From: Saprospiraceae bacterium
GTDB taxonomy: Bacteria > Bacteroidota > Bacteroidia > Chitinophagales > Saprospiraceae
DNA: 64,000 bases
Assembly (NCBI GenBank): GCA_020850225.1
Contig: JADZFD010000026.1
Span: forward strand, 1-64,000
Direction of reading: 5' to 3'
Part shown: in pieces, positions 26,156-35,737 of the stretch
Numbering within the stretch: the first letter of the stretch is position 1
Layout of the letters: each line of letters opens with the position of its first letter
Translations under genes and position numbers: made by a program
The notes under the pieces: generated by a model
What the model saw: only the letters and a program-made list of their open reading frames with translations
The model's database searches: none
Told to the model about the DNA's origin: nothing

Positions 26156-27478
26156 ATGCTTAATAAGTTTTTATCATATATAGAAGATAAAAAATTAATT
26201 CTACCCGGCTCTGTAACCTTGTTGTCTGTATCAGGAGGTAAGGATTCCATGGTTCTGACAGATTTGATGTTAAAAGCAGGAATGCCCATTATGGTCGGTC
26301 ATATCAATCACCATCTCAGAGGCGCTGAATCGGAAGAAGATGCCCTTTTTATCAAAAACTACTGTCTGGAACATGACTTACCTTACCATCAATATGATAT
26401 AGATCCGTATCTGCTTTCCACAGGTAATCTGCAGAATAAAGCAAGGCTGATACGCTATAATCAATTGCAAAAGTGGGCAACTGAATACGGATGCAGGCAG
26501 ATAGCTACAGCCCATCACCTGGATGACCGTATCGAAACCTTTCTGATGAATATCATGAGAGGTACAGGAATGAACGGTATGACAAGTATTTTACCCCGAT
26601 ATGAAAATATTATTCGTCCTCTGCTTTGGGCTACTACCGACGAAATCATGAGGTACGTCAGGGACAATTCGATACTTTACAGAGAGGATTCAAGCAATGC
26701 GTCGGACAAATATCTGCGTAATCAGGTGCGGCATCATATTTTGCCAGCTATGATTCAGGCTGACAACAGGTCGTATGCAGGACTCAGACAAACGATTCGG
26801 AACATGGAGTCGACAGTGACGGTTTTTGATTATCTCATGGAAAATTTTCGCCATACAGTAGTATCTGATTCAGCCGGCAAAAAGGTTGTTGATTTAAGCC
26901 ATTTACTTAATCAGCCTTTTGCGTCAGATGTGTTGTATCAGATTATTCGGATTTATGGCTTTAATCTATTACAGTGCGCTGATATGATTCAGAGCCAGCA
27001 GGGAAGATATTATTCGAACTCACATGAAGCCATAGTCCATCAGCAAAAAGTGCTGATCAGAGTAATAGCAGCTGAACATGAATCTGTGATACATATTATG
27101 GATGCTATGCCTTTTGAATTACAGTCCGGAGATATCCATATTTCAATGGAAGTATCACAGGATGTGGAACAAAATTTTGATAATAACCAATTCTTTTTGG
27201 ACGCTGATGTTATTAGCTGGCCTATAACAATAAGATCAAGAAAACCCGGCGATGTTTTTGAGCCTTACGGTATGCATGGAAAAAAGCAAAAAGTTAAAAA
27301 GTATCTGACCAACAGAAAATTATCACCTTTTGAAAAGGAGAATATACGTATTGTTGAGGATAAAAAACGGATATTGGCAGTTCTTCCTTGCACGATTGCC
27401 AATGCTGTACAGGTTACTTCTGAATCTGAAAATATAGCAGTAATCCACTTTAAGATTGACAATAAAAATGCTATTTAA
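26156..27478 (+). CDS. tilS: tRNA(Ile)-lysidine synthetase
   Basis: About 440 aa from the ATG at 26156. Modifies the wobble cytidine of the minor tRNA-Ile to lysidine, so that AUA codons are read as isoleucine. PP-loop ATPase motif SVSGGKDSMVL near residue 25, GHINHHLRGAESEEDA, ATAHHLDDRIETFLMNIMRGTG and the C-terminal TilS domain (RKPGDVFEPYGMHGKKQKVKKYL). The longer track start lacks homology and overlaps a promoter element. Divergent from a lipoprotein gene. Confidence 0.95.
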   Translation: MLNKFLSYIEDKKLILPGSVTLLSVSGGKDSMVLTDLMLKAGMPIMVGHINHHLRGAESEEDALFIKNYCLEHDLPYHQYDIDPYLLSTGNLQNKARLIRYNQLQKWATEYGCRQIATAHHLDDRIETFLMNIMRGTGMNGMTSILPRYENIIRPLLWATTDEIMRYVRDNSILYREDSSNASDKYLRNQVRHHILPAMIQADNRSYAGLRQTIRNMESTVTVFDYLMENFRHTVVSDSAGKKVVDLSHLLNQPFASDVLYQIIRIYGFNLLQCADMIQSQQGRYYSNSHEAIVHQQKVLIRVIAAEHESVIHIMDAMPFELQSGDIHISMEVSQDVEQNFDNNQFFLDADVISWPITIRSRKPGDVFEPYGMHGKKQKVKKYLTNRKLSPFEKENIRIVEDKKRILAVLPCTIANAVQVTSESENIAVIHFKIDNKNAI

Positions 27479-27783
27479 GGGTATTTCATATATTCCTTAA
27501 AGAATTCGAATTAAAATCCTATAGATATCCTATTGAAAAAATGGTTTCTACTAAAACCAGAAATATTTAAAATTAATCCACTTGAATTCAAAAATAAAAT
27601 ACTAAATTTGAACAAAAATAATCTCAACTTTCATCAACAACCTTGTGAAACTTGACAAGTAAGCAAAGTAGAATTAACCCAAACGTGGAACAGGACACAC
27701 TGTCAGATACAGAAATTAATTGAAATTTGAAAAATAGATAAACGTATTTTGATATATTTGTAACCATTCAAAAGTTCCTTACA
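27479..27783. other. Gene-free stretch between tilS and the Pif1-like gene
   Basis: About 305 A/T-rich bases between convergent genes. I see no convincing terminator. A promoter-like pair on the plus strand (TTTG at 27726-27729 and TATATTTG at 27753-27760, 23 bases between) points toward the 3' end of the Pif1-like gene with no plus-strand gene behind it. Confidence 0.4.
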
Positions 27784-29079
27784 TCAACTCAGATATTTAA
27801 TCTGGTTATAGTACTCAGCTATTCTTTCATCAATGAAGATGTCTCTCGCAGTTACGGGATTAGTAAGTATGATACCGCCAAGGGTTCTGCAACGGCTTAG
27901 TGCCACATAGGTCTGTCCGCTTTCAAAGGCGCCTCTCCCCAGATCAATGATAACTCTTTCAAAGGTCTTTCCCTGACTTTTGTGGATGGTGATAGCCCAG
28001 GCAAGTTTTAGTGGATATTGTGTAAAAGCACCTACAGTCTTGGAAGATATCTGTTGTGGATCGTTGGGATTAATTTCATAGCGGATGACTTCCCATTCCT
28101 GTTTTTCAACAGTAACTGTTTTCTCGTCGAGATTATTATCCAGTACCTTGACGCGGATGATTTCTTCTGTTACTTCCTCGACAATACCTATAGTACCATT
28201 AACGAATTGCTTTTGGGGATCATTTTTAACAAACATTACCTGCGCTCCGGTTTTCAATATAAGGATGAGATCGGCAGGGTAGAGCTGTGGGTTAAATTCA
28301 CCTGTGACCGTTGCTTGAAACTGAACCTGTGGTTCTGTTATAGCCCGGAGCTCAGCATCGTTAATTCTGGTTGCAATATCATTTCTAGCTGAAAGCGTTA
28401 TATAAAATGACCTGTCTTCAGGTATGGGCTGATGTCTCTCATTCAGATAGAGCATGTCGTCGTAGTCCATCTGGTTCAGTCTGATGTTGTCCAGCAGTTG
28501 GATAAAACTTCTTTCTTCCTGTCGGAATACTTCAGAAAGTTCAATCATTTTTAACGTTATCTCATGAAGTGCATAGGATGAAAAAAAATAGGGTGAGGTA
28601 TAATATGAATTGAAGTATTGTTTTTCGGGAGCAGTAGATACAACTGGAGGCAGTTGAAACAAGTCTCCAAAAAAAACCATCTGTACACCTCCGAACGGCA
28701 ATTTATTTTGTCGGTTAATCTTTAGAAAGTAATTGATGTTGTCCAGCATATCAGCACGCACCATAGATATTTCATCAATGATGATCATGTCCAGATTCTG
28801 ATATATCCTGTAATTACTTCGCCGGTGAATTTCCTTATGCGTTATTATTTTGGGTGGAAATCCGAAGAAGGAATGAATCGTTTGACCACGAACGTTCAAT
28901 GCTGCCACCCCTGTGGGAGCGAGTACGGCAACTCTCTTTTTGGTTGTATTGCGAAACACCTGGAGTAGGGTGGACTTTCCGGTACCGGCACGACCTGTTA
29001 TAAACAGATGGTCAGATGTGTATTCCAACTGATCCAGTATGGCCTTGAATTCTTCATTGAGTGTCAAGGGTGTTAGCAT
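27784..29079 (-). CDS. Pif1-like ATP-dependent DNA helicase
   Basis: About 431 aa from the ATG at 29079; the track start at 29136 would overlap the end of the upstream barrel protein gene. SF1B helicase of the Pif1/RecD2-like group. Walker A FITGRAGTGKSTLL, LAPTGVAALNVRGQTIHSFF (the Pif1 family hallmark), DEISMVRADMLD Walker B, VFFGDLFQLPPV, and late motifs ITIHKSQGKTFERVIIDLG and YVALSRC. Such helicases resolve G-quadruplexes and R-loops and assist replication forks. Cytoplasmic. Confidence 0.93.
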   Translation of the reverse strand: MLTPLTLNEEFKAILDQLEYTSDHLFITGRAGTGKSTLLQVFRNTTKKRVAVLAPTGVAALNVRGQTIHSFFGFPPKIITHKEIHRRSNYRIYQNLDMIIIDEISMVRADMLDNINYFLKINRQNKLPFGGVQMVFFGDLFQLPPVVSTAPEKQYFNSYYTSPYFFSSYALHEITLKMIELSEVFRQEERSFIQLLDNIRLNQMDYDDMLYLNERHQPIPEDRSFYITLSARNDIATRINDAELRAITEPQVQFQATVTGEFNPQLYPADLILILKTGAQVMFVKNDPQKQFVNGTIGIVEEVTEEIIRVKVLDNNLDEKTVTVEKQEWEVIRYEINPNDPQQISSKTVGAFTQYPLKLAWAITIHKSQGKTFERVIIDLGRGAFESGQTYVALSRCRTLGGIILTNPVTARDIFIDERIAEYYNQIKYLS

Positions 29080-29095
29080 GGTAAGACGTTGTAAA

Positions 29096-29806
29096 TTATC
29101 TTCTCCTGCCGCTCGTATAATCCGGACTGAAGCCAAGCCTTACAGTAAACTGAAGCTGCCGCTGATTGACTGGGACAACGCCGGTATGTTCAATTATATA
29201 TACGGGCACACCATCCCAGGTGATTTTTGTATGGAAATAGTATGACAGGATTGGTGTTATGGTAAAAAGATCACTGAAACCAATGTCCATTCCCAAGCCT
29301 ATTCCGCCCCGAAATACTATGCCTTCGTCTGCTTCATAATGGGCTGCTCCTCCATTTGTTTTTGCATCGAATTGATAATATCCGATACCTGGTGTAAAAT
29401 GAAAAAATAGTCCTTTATTGATAGAAGGTCCCTGCTTAGAAAATGTGGGACAATTGCAGTCACCTTCCATATCAAGAGCATAAAAATGGGTATGAAAATT
29501 AAAATTATAACCAGTGTAATTGATATTGTCAAGCCCACGATCAGCGTTTACTCCGGTAACTGCATAGCTGTATGCCAGTTCAGGCATAAACTCAACCCGA
29601 CGTTTTTTTAATCTGAACCAGTAATCGATTCCACCCTCAAATCCGGATTTAAATACTTGCTTGTCAGTAGAAAACTGAGTATTAATAGTTCTGTCGAGAT
29701 TATCAAATCCATTGTTATTGTACTTGAGACGAACACCAAATTGCCCGTAACTTTGATTAAAACTCAACAAAAATACTATGGTCAATAAATGAATTGGGTA
29801 TTTCAT
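29096..29806 (-). CDS. Outer-membrane beta-barrel protein of unknown function
   Basis: 236 aa. Signal peptide (MKYPIHLLTIVFLLSFNQSYG), then alternating strands typical of PorT/OmpW-like barrels (FEGGIDYWFRLKKRRVEFMPELAYSYAV; GIVFRGGIGLGMDIGFSDLFTITPILSYYF) and an aromatic-rich C-terminal strand (LQFTVRLGF). Begins divergently from nothing obvious; it precedes the Pif1-like gene by 16 bases and could share its transcript. Role unknown. Confidence 0.75.
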   Translation of the reverse strand: MKYPIHLLTIVFLLSFNQSYGQFGVRLKYNNNGFDNLDRTINTQFSTDKQVFKSGFEGGIDYWFRLKKRRVEFMPELAYSYAVTGVNADRGLDNINYTGYNFNFHTHFYALDMEGDCNCPTFSKQGPSINKGLFFHFTPGIGYYQFDAKTNGGAAHYEADEGIVFRGGIGLGMDIGFSDLFTITPILSYYFHTKITWDGVPVYIIEHTGVVPVNQRQLQFTVRLGFSPDYTSGRRR

Positions 29807-29954
29807 ACTTTTCGTAATAAAAATTAAGATATGAAAGGCAAATATATGTATTTTTTGTGATAAAGTAATGTTTATGTCTCGACAGCAAATTCATATTGAG
29901 CTGTTATATGGATTATCCGAGTGAATAAGCATTTCTTTTCTTTTATCAGTTTTT

Positions 29955-30281
29955 TTAACTTCCTGCAAGTGGTGAACCGAATATTCCTACTGCAAGTTCG
30001 GCCCACACAAGTATAAAGGTAAGCAATACAATACCACAAAGAATAATTCTTCCATTTTTGCTTTCAACATTTTTGAAAACAATAGTGCAAAGCACCCCTG
30101 CACCGGATAATAATATGCCCATAAATACGAAATCTGCAATACTCCAGTTAATAATATTGCTGAATTGCATAGCCAATAATGTAATGAAAAGTAGTAGCGG
30201 AATGATTGAAAACCATCTGTAATGCATTGTTGATATTTTCTGTATTAACGAAGATCTTATCGAATTATTTTTGGAATACAA
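29955..30281 (-). CDS. Small membrane protein of unknown function
   Basis: 108 aa, possibly starting at the internal ATG at 30227 (MHYRWFSIIPLLLF). Three hydrophobic segments: WFSIIPLLLFITLLAMQF, FVFMGILLSGAGVLCTIVF and IILCGIVLLTFILVWAELAVGIFG. No domain recognised. Stands alone between 148-149-base gaps that hold nothing I can name. Confidence 0.6.
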   Translation of the reverse strand: MYSKNNSIRSSLIQKISTMHYRWFSIIPLLLFITLLAMQFSNIINWSIADFVFMGILLSGAGVLCTIVFKNVESKNGRIILCGIVLLTFILVWAELAVGIFGSPLAGS

Positions 30282-30430
30282 TGCGAATGATTTTTTCTGT
30301 ATGTTATATCTATATTATTGATAATTTTTAACTAATTCTTCAGTAATTTGTATTAAAATATTTTAGAAAAAAATAAATTTCTGAAATACCATGTTCTTTA
30401 ATAATAGACAAAATCTATTCATAAGAGATT

Positions 30431-31297
30431 TTAATAGGTTTTAGTCATATCTGCAGGTAATACAATTGAAAAAGTGGTTTTTACAAAATCTTTGGGTAAG
30501 GGCAAATTGATATCTTCACTTTCTGTAAGTGAAATAACAGCAATTTTCAAATTGGGATTTGCGTCTTTCAGATACCAGTATATTCCACCGAATTCCTTAC
30601 TGTGAAAATCACCATGATAATGTAAAAACAGTCTGCCAGGTTGCCAAAAAGCTAAGATAGACTCTGCCATTGTTGCGTCTTTTATGGCTTGCGCAGCTAC
30701 AAAATTCATGGCTTTGCTGCCGGCATGGTCGCCCATCATATTTTTCATCTCCACATAACCGGGTGTTTCCAAAGTTACCTTATAGGGCAATTTTACAACC
30801 CATGGTATATCTTCATTGCTCAGAACCAGACTATCTTGACCTTTTTTAGCGACTTCAGATGCAAATCTTCGTGGTACGTTGGTCGCCACCATTGCTAACT
30901 TATGATCTTTAGCAAAGTCAAGTAGCGGTTTGTAATCTGTATTGTGATTCTTCCATAGACGGGCATCTTTCTCCAGCGTCTTATGATCTGATTCTCCACT
31001 CAGATATTGGTTGATAGCTGACTGGTTGTCCCGTTCAAACATTTCGGCACCCAGAATAAGTTTGTTACCGACCTTATCATATAGAGCTTGTGTAGTCTTT
31101 AATTCGAGCCAATGTACTATGGAGTTATTGTGGTATTCGCCAAAAAGCACCACATCATATTTTTCAAGATGCTTTATCATCTTCCCGAAATGTATGCTTT
31201 TGCCTTTTTCATTGTATATTTGAAAAGACTTAAGTTCCTGACCTCTAATACTTAAGGATGTTGAGAACATAATGAGAAGAATAAGGATGTTTTTCAT
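30431..31297 (-). CDS. ChaN-like (DUF399) iron-regulated lipoprotein family protein
   Basis: 288 aa. Signal peptide (MKNILILLIMFSTSLSIRG), then the ChaN/DUF399 pattern: YDVVLFGEYHNNSIVHWLELKTTQALYD, LILGAEMFERDNQSAINQYLSG and a C-terminal HYHGDFHSKEFGGIYWYL. ChaN of Campylobacter binds haem pairs and works with a haem receptor; the two His-containing blocks (GEYHN, HYHGDFH) are consistent with metal or haem handling. No lipobox is seen, so it may be soluble in the periplasm. Lies just outside the accessory island. Confidence 0.88.
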   Translation of the reverse strand: MKNILILLIMFSTSLSIRGQELKSFQIYNEKGKSIHFGKMIKHLEKYDVVLFGEYHNNSIVHWLELKTTQALYDKVGNKLILGAEMFERDNQSAINQYLSGESDHKTLEKDARLWKNHNTDYKPLLDFAKDHKLAMVATNVPRRFASEVAKKGQDSLVLSNEDIPWVVKLPYKVTLETPGYVEMKNMMGDHAGSKAMNFVAAQAIKDATMAESILAFWQPGRLFLHYHGDFHSKEFGGIYWYLKDANPNLKIAVISLTESEDINLPLPKDFVKTTFSIVLPADMTKTY

Positions 31298-31335
31298 TTA
31301 TATGAATTTTAATATAATGATTAACCCATCATCAG

Positions 31336-31866
31336 TTAGTTTGTATACTGTATTAGTTGATTCTTTAAATGCAAATGTAAATAAAAATAATACAACCAGA
31401 TAGAAATAAAGATTTTATAAAAAGTCTTAAATTCAAGTAGTAGTGGCTGCTCTTGCATATTTGTCTGCTTTTTAGTTGTAGGTTGCTTACTTTCTATTTC
31501 GGCATCTTTTAGCTGAGATTCTAACGCTGCTATCCTCTTTTTCAATTGAAGCATTTCAAAATCTTCGGTTAGAGTATCTGGGTTTTTTGTCTTTTTAGGC
31601 ATAATAATAGTATTGTTGGTTGCAAAATTAGGTCTTCTGGTTTTAACAGGAGCATCGTAGCCTAATTGTCTCATCCAGCAGAGCAACTGATCGTGTTCAT
31701 AGAGCTGACCTGTGTATTTTTTCCACATCTCCTGCTTGGTACAACCCGAACTTATCAATTTCTGAACAATGTGGTGTTTTTCGGAATCTGTAAAATATTT
31801 ATTCGGCTTTTGAATGATGATTTTTCCAGTTTTTAGTCCTGAAATGACTTTACTTTTTTTGTCCAT
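31336..31866 (-). pseudogene. IS3-type transposase orfA remnant
   Basis: The N-terminal part (KYFTDSEKHHIVQKLISSGCTKQEMWKKYTGQ ... LLCWMRQLGY) is the helix-turn-helix of a Bacteroidota IS3-like OrfA, followed by the leucine-zipper-like LQLKKRIAALESQLKDAE. In intact relatives the reading continues into a conserved tail and then OrfB. Here the sequence after about 31510 is unrelated (FKTFYKIFISIWLYYFYLHLHL) and no OrfB is present, so the element is decayed or cut. A TTTACAC-N6-GTGTAAA palindrome lies directly upstream of its start. It marks the left edge of the accessory island. Confidence 0.6.
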
Positions 31867-31867
31867 T

Positions 31868-31888
31868 TTTACACGTTTTAGTGTAAAC
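31868..31888. repeat. Palindrome TTTACAC-N6-GTGTAAA
   Basis: Seven-base arms with a six-base centre immediately before the IS3-type remnant's ATG on the minus strand. Could be an operator or a terminal feature of the former insertion sequence. Confidence 0.35.
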
Positions 31889-31949
31889 CTATTTTAGGAC
31901 AAGACAAAAGTGCTAAAATGTGCGATGGCTTTCAGTATGACACAAAACC

Positions 31950-32178
31950 GATGTTATAGCCAGTGGTTCTGTCTGTTAGTCCTTGCAAACCATTGTCAAT
32001 ACTACGTTTCTCTGTCTTTGTTGTGTCGGGTTGTGCGGTTGCGTATTTTTTATTTTTGAAGGAAGGATTTTTTTAATTCAATTTTTGTCAGCGGAGGAAA
32101 GGTGTAAGCTCTTTTGCAATTTTTGGTCTGTGCGTTGGCTTGTGCGAATTGCAAATGTGCTTACACCTGTGTGTTGGC
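31950..32178. repeat. Left inverted flank of the accessory island
   Basis: Non-coding, partly G/T-rich sequence. Three blocks recur in inverted orientation at 42.3-42.5 kb: GTTATAGCCA (31953-31962; GAtGTTATAGCCA extended), GTATTTTTTATTTT (32043-32056) and TTTTTTTAATTCAATTTT (32068-32085). It ends in a 67-nt hairpin at 32101-32167. The 73-aa plus-strand ORF over this stretch has a Cys/Phe-rich composition without features and is rejected. Confidence 0.65.
32101..32167 (+). repeat. Two-step hairpin element, left copy
   Basis: GGTGTAAGC - TCT - TTTGCAATT - loop - AATTGCAAA - TGT - GCTTACACC. Two perfect 9-bp helices are separated by a symmetric 3/3 internal loop. The copy at 42250-42314 keeps the same TCT/TGT internal loop, the TTTG/CAAA pairs and GTTGGCTT in the terminal loop, but has different outer arms that still pair. 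Confidence 0.7.
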
Positions 32179-32619
32179 TTACATATAAATCACTTTTATT
32201 TTAATTTCTTTGTCTTGAAATAGATCAAAACTTGCTTTTTTGAAATTTGGTCGGTTGGTTAAACCAATAGATGAATAATTAGAAAAGCCAATACCTTCTT
32301 TGGGTAAAATTAAACCTTTGTCAATCTTGCCGTTATTGTTTTCATCGTGTAAAATGTTTACCGCATATTTCCCTTTTGGTAGGTTTTTAAATATGATTTT
32401 ACTTTTACCATTTGTAATTTGGGCAGTTTCTATTTTGAAATAGTTTTTGTAGTTTTCATCAGGTATTGAGCCGTCTTTGTTATATAAAGCTACTTGTAAA
32501 ACGCCTTTTGAATTGCGTAAATTCTCAACTTCAATAGTCAAACTGTATTCTTCTGTTTTAGTCTGAGCGACTATGTTTAAAACGAATACAGACATCACAA
32601 CAAGCAATATCACTCTCAT
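32179..32619 (-). CDS. DUF2141 domain protein
   Basis: 146 aa with a signal peptide (MRVILLVVMSVFVLNIVAQ). The body matches DUF2141: LTIEVENLRNSKGVLQVALYNKDG, KSKIIFKNLPKGKYAVNILHDENNNGKIDKGLILPKEGIGFSNY. The LPKGKYAV...HDENNNGK block is the family signature. Expected in the periplasm; function unknown. Last gene of the RND efflux operon, starting 11 bases after the pump gene, with repeat sequence at the junction. Confidence 0.85.
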   Translation of the reverse strand: MRVILLVVMSVFVLNIVAQTKTEEYSLTIEVENLRNSKGVLQVALYNKDGSIPDENYKNYFKIETAQITNGKSKIIFKNLPKGKYAVNILHDENNNGKIDKGLILPKEGIGFSNYSSIGLTNRPNFKKASFDLFQDKEIKIKVIYM

Positions 32620-32630
32620 ATCTTTAATCT

Positions 32631-35600
32631 TTAATTTTTAATTCTTAATTTCTCCTTCACTCTATCCACTCCGTAATACACCATTGGCACTAAGAATACA
32701 GTCAATACTAATGAAGAAAGTAAGCCTCCAATAATTACCCAAGCCAAACCGTTTTTCCATTCTGCTGATGTTCCTGTGGCTAATGCAATGGGTAACATTC
32801 CAATTGCCATTGATAAAGTTGTCATTAAAATTGGCCGCATTCTGCCTTTGCTTGCTTCGATAATGGCTTGACGATAAGGTTTTCCTTCTGCTTTTAATTG
32901 ATTGGTAAAATCAACAATCAAAATTGAGTTTTTGGTAACTAATCCCATTAACATAATCAAACCTAATAAAGCAAATAAACTTAAATGACTTAACGATAAG
33001 TTCAAGGCTAAAAAAGCTCCAATGGCTGCAACCGGAATAGCAAATAAAGCTACAAACGGATAGATATAGCTATCATATAAAGCAACCATAATGAGGTAAA
33101 TCAAAATGAATGAAATAATCAGCACAGAACCCAATGCACCAAAACTGTCGTTTTGCCTTTTAATGTCGCTTCCCCAAGTCATTTCAATACCATTTGGTAA
33201 AGGATTGTTTTTCACATAAGCCACCACTTCATCGGCAACTGTTCCTGATGGACGCCCCAAAGCATCGGCAGTTAAGGTAACGGCTGGCTGTCGGTCTTTT
33301 CGTTCTAATAAAGAGGGTGAATTGTCTTTTTCAATAGAAGCAAATTGCGATACTTCAATGGGAACTCCCATAGGGTTGACAATGTTCAAGTTATTAATGT
33401 CATCATAATTTTGCCGATTGAACTTATCTAACCAAATACGAACAGGATATTCTGTTCCATTTTCAGTTAGCGAAGCATCATCATTTCCAGAAAAAGCAGT
33501 ACGCAAATTCATTCCTACATAAGCGGTGTTTAATCCTAAGCGTTGCATTTTGTCTCTATCCGGAATTACTTTTAGCTCCGGACTTCCTGCCTCAACAGAT
33601 AAACGAACATTATCTGCTCCGGGTATTTTTTCAATAACCGTTTTTAAATTTTGTGCCGTTTGTATTACCAAGTTTAACTCTGAACCACTCAATGTAATTT
33701 CGATGGGTGCTGTTTTTGGAATTAAACCTAATCCACTAATGGAATAATTAATACCAGAGAATTTTGTTTGTAAATCCTCTCGCAAATCAGTCATAAATTT
33801 TTCAGTAGAAAGATTATTGATTTCCTTTTTTGGTTTTAATTGAATAGTAAACTCCGATTTATTTGCAGAGCCAACACCCAAACTTCCAATACCTGTACTT
33901 GGTCCGCCAACATTACTAAACAAAGTTGCTACTTCGGGTTGTTGCAATATGTAGGTTTCAATCTTTTCTGAAATCAAATTATTATGTTGAATGGAAGTAT
34001 TTTTATCAAATTCTAATCCTAAGCGGAATTTGCCTTGGTCGCCAGTTGCAATGAGTTCTTTACCGATAATTCCTTGTTTCATCATTACTGCTGTTCCAAT
34101 AAAAAGAAAAATCACAAAGCCTGTAAATAGAAGTTTATGTCTTAAAACCCAATCTAATTTACCGCCATACCAAGCAATGAATTTGTCTAATTGATGTTCA
34201 AACCAAAGTAAAAAACGGTTAAAGAAATTGGTAGGTTGAAGATTCTCTTTTTCTCCAATTCGTGAAGCTAACCAAGGTGTAAGTGTAAACCCGACTAACA
34301 AACTTGTCAATACCGTTACAATAATTACCACAGAAAACTGCTTCAACATATCTGCCACAAAAACCTGTAGAAATAAGATAGGAACAAAAACAACGACATC
34401 CACCAAAGTAATGGAAACCGCAGAATAGCCAATTTCCATACGTCCATCCATTGCTGCTTTTCGCTTGTCTTTCCCCATATCCAAATGGCGTTGGATATTT
34501 TCTAAAACCACAGTCGCATCGTCCACCAAAACACCAATTACTAAAGACATCGCCAAAAGTGTCATCAAGTTAAGCGTGTAACCCAACAACCACATAGTTC
34601 CAAAAGCAGTGATTAGCGAAGTAGGAATGGCAACAGCAACAATCAAAGAATTTCGATAGCTTCTTAAAAACAAAAGCATTACAATAGAAACTAAAATAAC
34701 AGCCAAAATTAAATCGACAACTACTGAATTAACGGCTGCAATAGTATTATCGGTACTGTCATCTGTCACTACAAATTTTACATTATTGGAAGCATTGTGC
34801 TTTTCAATAGTTTGAAATTGCTCTTTAATTAATTTAGAAACATCAACGGCATTACCATCGCTTTGTTTTTTGATCAAAAGTCCAATACCATTTTTCCCGT
34901 TGTATCTACTAATAGAACTTGTTTCTTTAATTCCGTCCACCACTTCTGCAATGTCTTTCACATAAACAGGACTACCGGGCATTGGCATTGCAACTTGCAC
35001 ATTTTGAATACTACTAAGGTCATTGAATTTCCCCACCAAACGTACTGAACTATTTTCTTGGTCGGTCTGAACTTTCCCGGCAGGTAAATCAATTCCCGAG
35101 CGGTTAATGGCTTCTACCACTTGATACAAAGAAATTTTATAGAGTTTCAATTTATCTTTGTCCACCTTTACCTGGATTTCTCGTTCTTCTCCACCAAGGA
35201 CTGTAATTTCTGCTACTCCTTTCAATTTCTGAATTTGAGGAAGATAATCATCCTTCATTTTTTGATAAAACTCAGTAGGGCTTAAATCGCTGGTTGCACT
35301 TACCGACATAATAGGCAAATCATTGGGCGAAACCTTACTCATTACAGGATTTTGAATATCTTTTGGCAAATCCTTTTTGATATTGTCAATGTAGCGTTGT
35401 GCATCCTGCATTGTTTTGTCCAAATCTGTTCCATATTTCAAATTGGCAATAATGATGGAAGCATTTGGTAAAGACTTCGTTACCAAATAATCTACACCCT
35501 CCAAGTTAGAAAGTGCATCTTCAATTTTTCGAGAAACAGAGGTTTCTACTTCATTGGGTTCTGCACCGGGATAAACTGTTTTTATTACAACTACTGGTTG

Positions 35601-35732
35601 GTTAAAATCGGGCATTAATTCATAGCTCAAATTTTTAAAACCAATGATTCCCAATAGAGTAAACACGCTGAAAAGCACGATAATCAGCGAAGGGCGTTTG
35701 ATTGATATTTCTGTAATATTCATTTTGTTCAA
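32631..35732 (-). CDS. RND family efflux permease (AcrB/HAE1-like)
   Basis: 1033 aa, full length for an RND inner-membrane pump that uses the proton gradient to drive export. N-terminal TM1 after ISIKRPSLIIVLFSVFTLLGIIGF, periplasmic porter domains (PGAEPNEVETSVSRKIEDALSNLEGV), and GVLVDDATVVLENIQRHL in the TM4 region, where the two Asp residues form the proton relay of drug-type (HAE1) pumps. Heavy-metal CzcA pumps differ here, so organic substrates are more likely. It works with the adaptor and TolC genes upstream. It may start at the ATG at 35723. Ends KIKN inside an AATTAAG repeat. Confidence 0.95.
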   Translation of the reverse strand: MNKMNITEISIKRPSLIIVLFSVFTLLGIIGFKNLSYELMPDFNQPVVVIKTVYPGAEPNEVETSVSRKIEDALSNLEGVDYLVTKSLPNASIIIANLKYGTDLDKTMQDAQRYIDNIKKDLPKDIQNPVMSKVSPNDLPIMSVSATSDLSPTEFYQKMKDDYLPQIQKLKGVAEITVLGGEEREIQVKVDKDKLKLYKISLYQVVEAINRSGIDLPAGKVQTDQENSSVRLVGKFNDLSSIQNVQVAMPMPGSPVYVKDIAEVVDGIKETSSISRYNGKNGIGLLIKKQSDGNAVDVSKLIKEQFQTIEKHNASNNVKFVVTDDSTDNTIAAVNSVVVDLILAVILVSIVMLLFLRSYRNSLIVAVAIPTSLITAFGTMWLLGYTLNLMTLLAMSLVIGVLVDDATVVLENIQRHLDMGKDKRKAAMDGRMEIGYSAVSITLVDVVVFVPILFLQVFVADMLKQFSVVIIVTVLTSLLVGFTLTPWLASRIGEKENLQPTNFFNRFLLWFEHQLDKFIAWYGGKLDWVLRHKLLFTGFVIFLFIGTAVMMKQGIIGKELIATGDQGKFRLGLEFDKNTSIQHNNLISEKIETYILQQPEVATLFSNVGGPSTGIGSLGVGSANKSEFTIQLKPKKEINNLSTEKFMTDLREDLQTKFSGINYSISGLGLIPKTAPIEITLSGSELNLVIQTAQNLKTVIEKIPGADNVRLSVEAGSPELKVIPDRDKMQRLGLNTAYVGMNLRTAFSGNDDASLTENGTEYPVRIWLDKFNRQNYDDINNLNIVNPMGVPIEVSQFASIEKDNSPSLLERKDRQPAVTLTADALGRPSGTVADEVVAYVKNNPLPNGIEMTWGSDIKRQNDSFGALGSVLIISFILIYLIMVALYDSYIYPFVALFAIPVAAIGAFLALNLSLSHLSLFALLGLIMLMGLVTKNSILIVDFTNQLKAEGKPYRQAIIEASKGRMRPILMTTLSMAIGMLPIALATGTSAEWKNGLAWVIIGGLLSSLVLTVFLVPMVYYGVDRVKEKLRIKN

Positions 35733-35737
35733 TTACG

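Noticed and set aside
31983-32204. 73-aa ORF, Cys/Phe-rich, in the left island flank
   Set aside because: It lies in a G/T-rich repeat flank, crosses the hairpin element and overlaps the end of the DUF2141 gene; composition, not selection, explains it.
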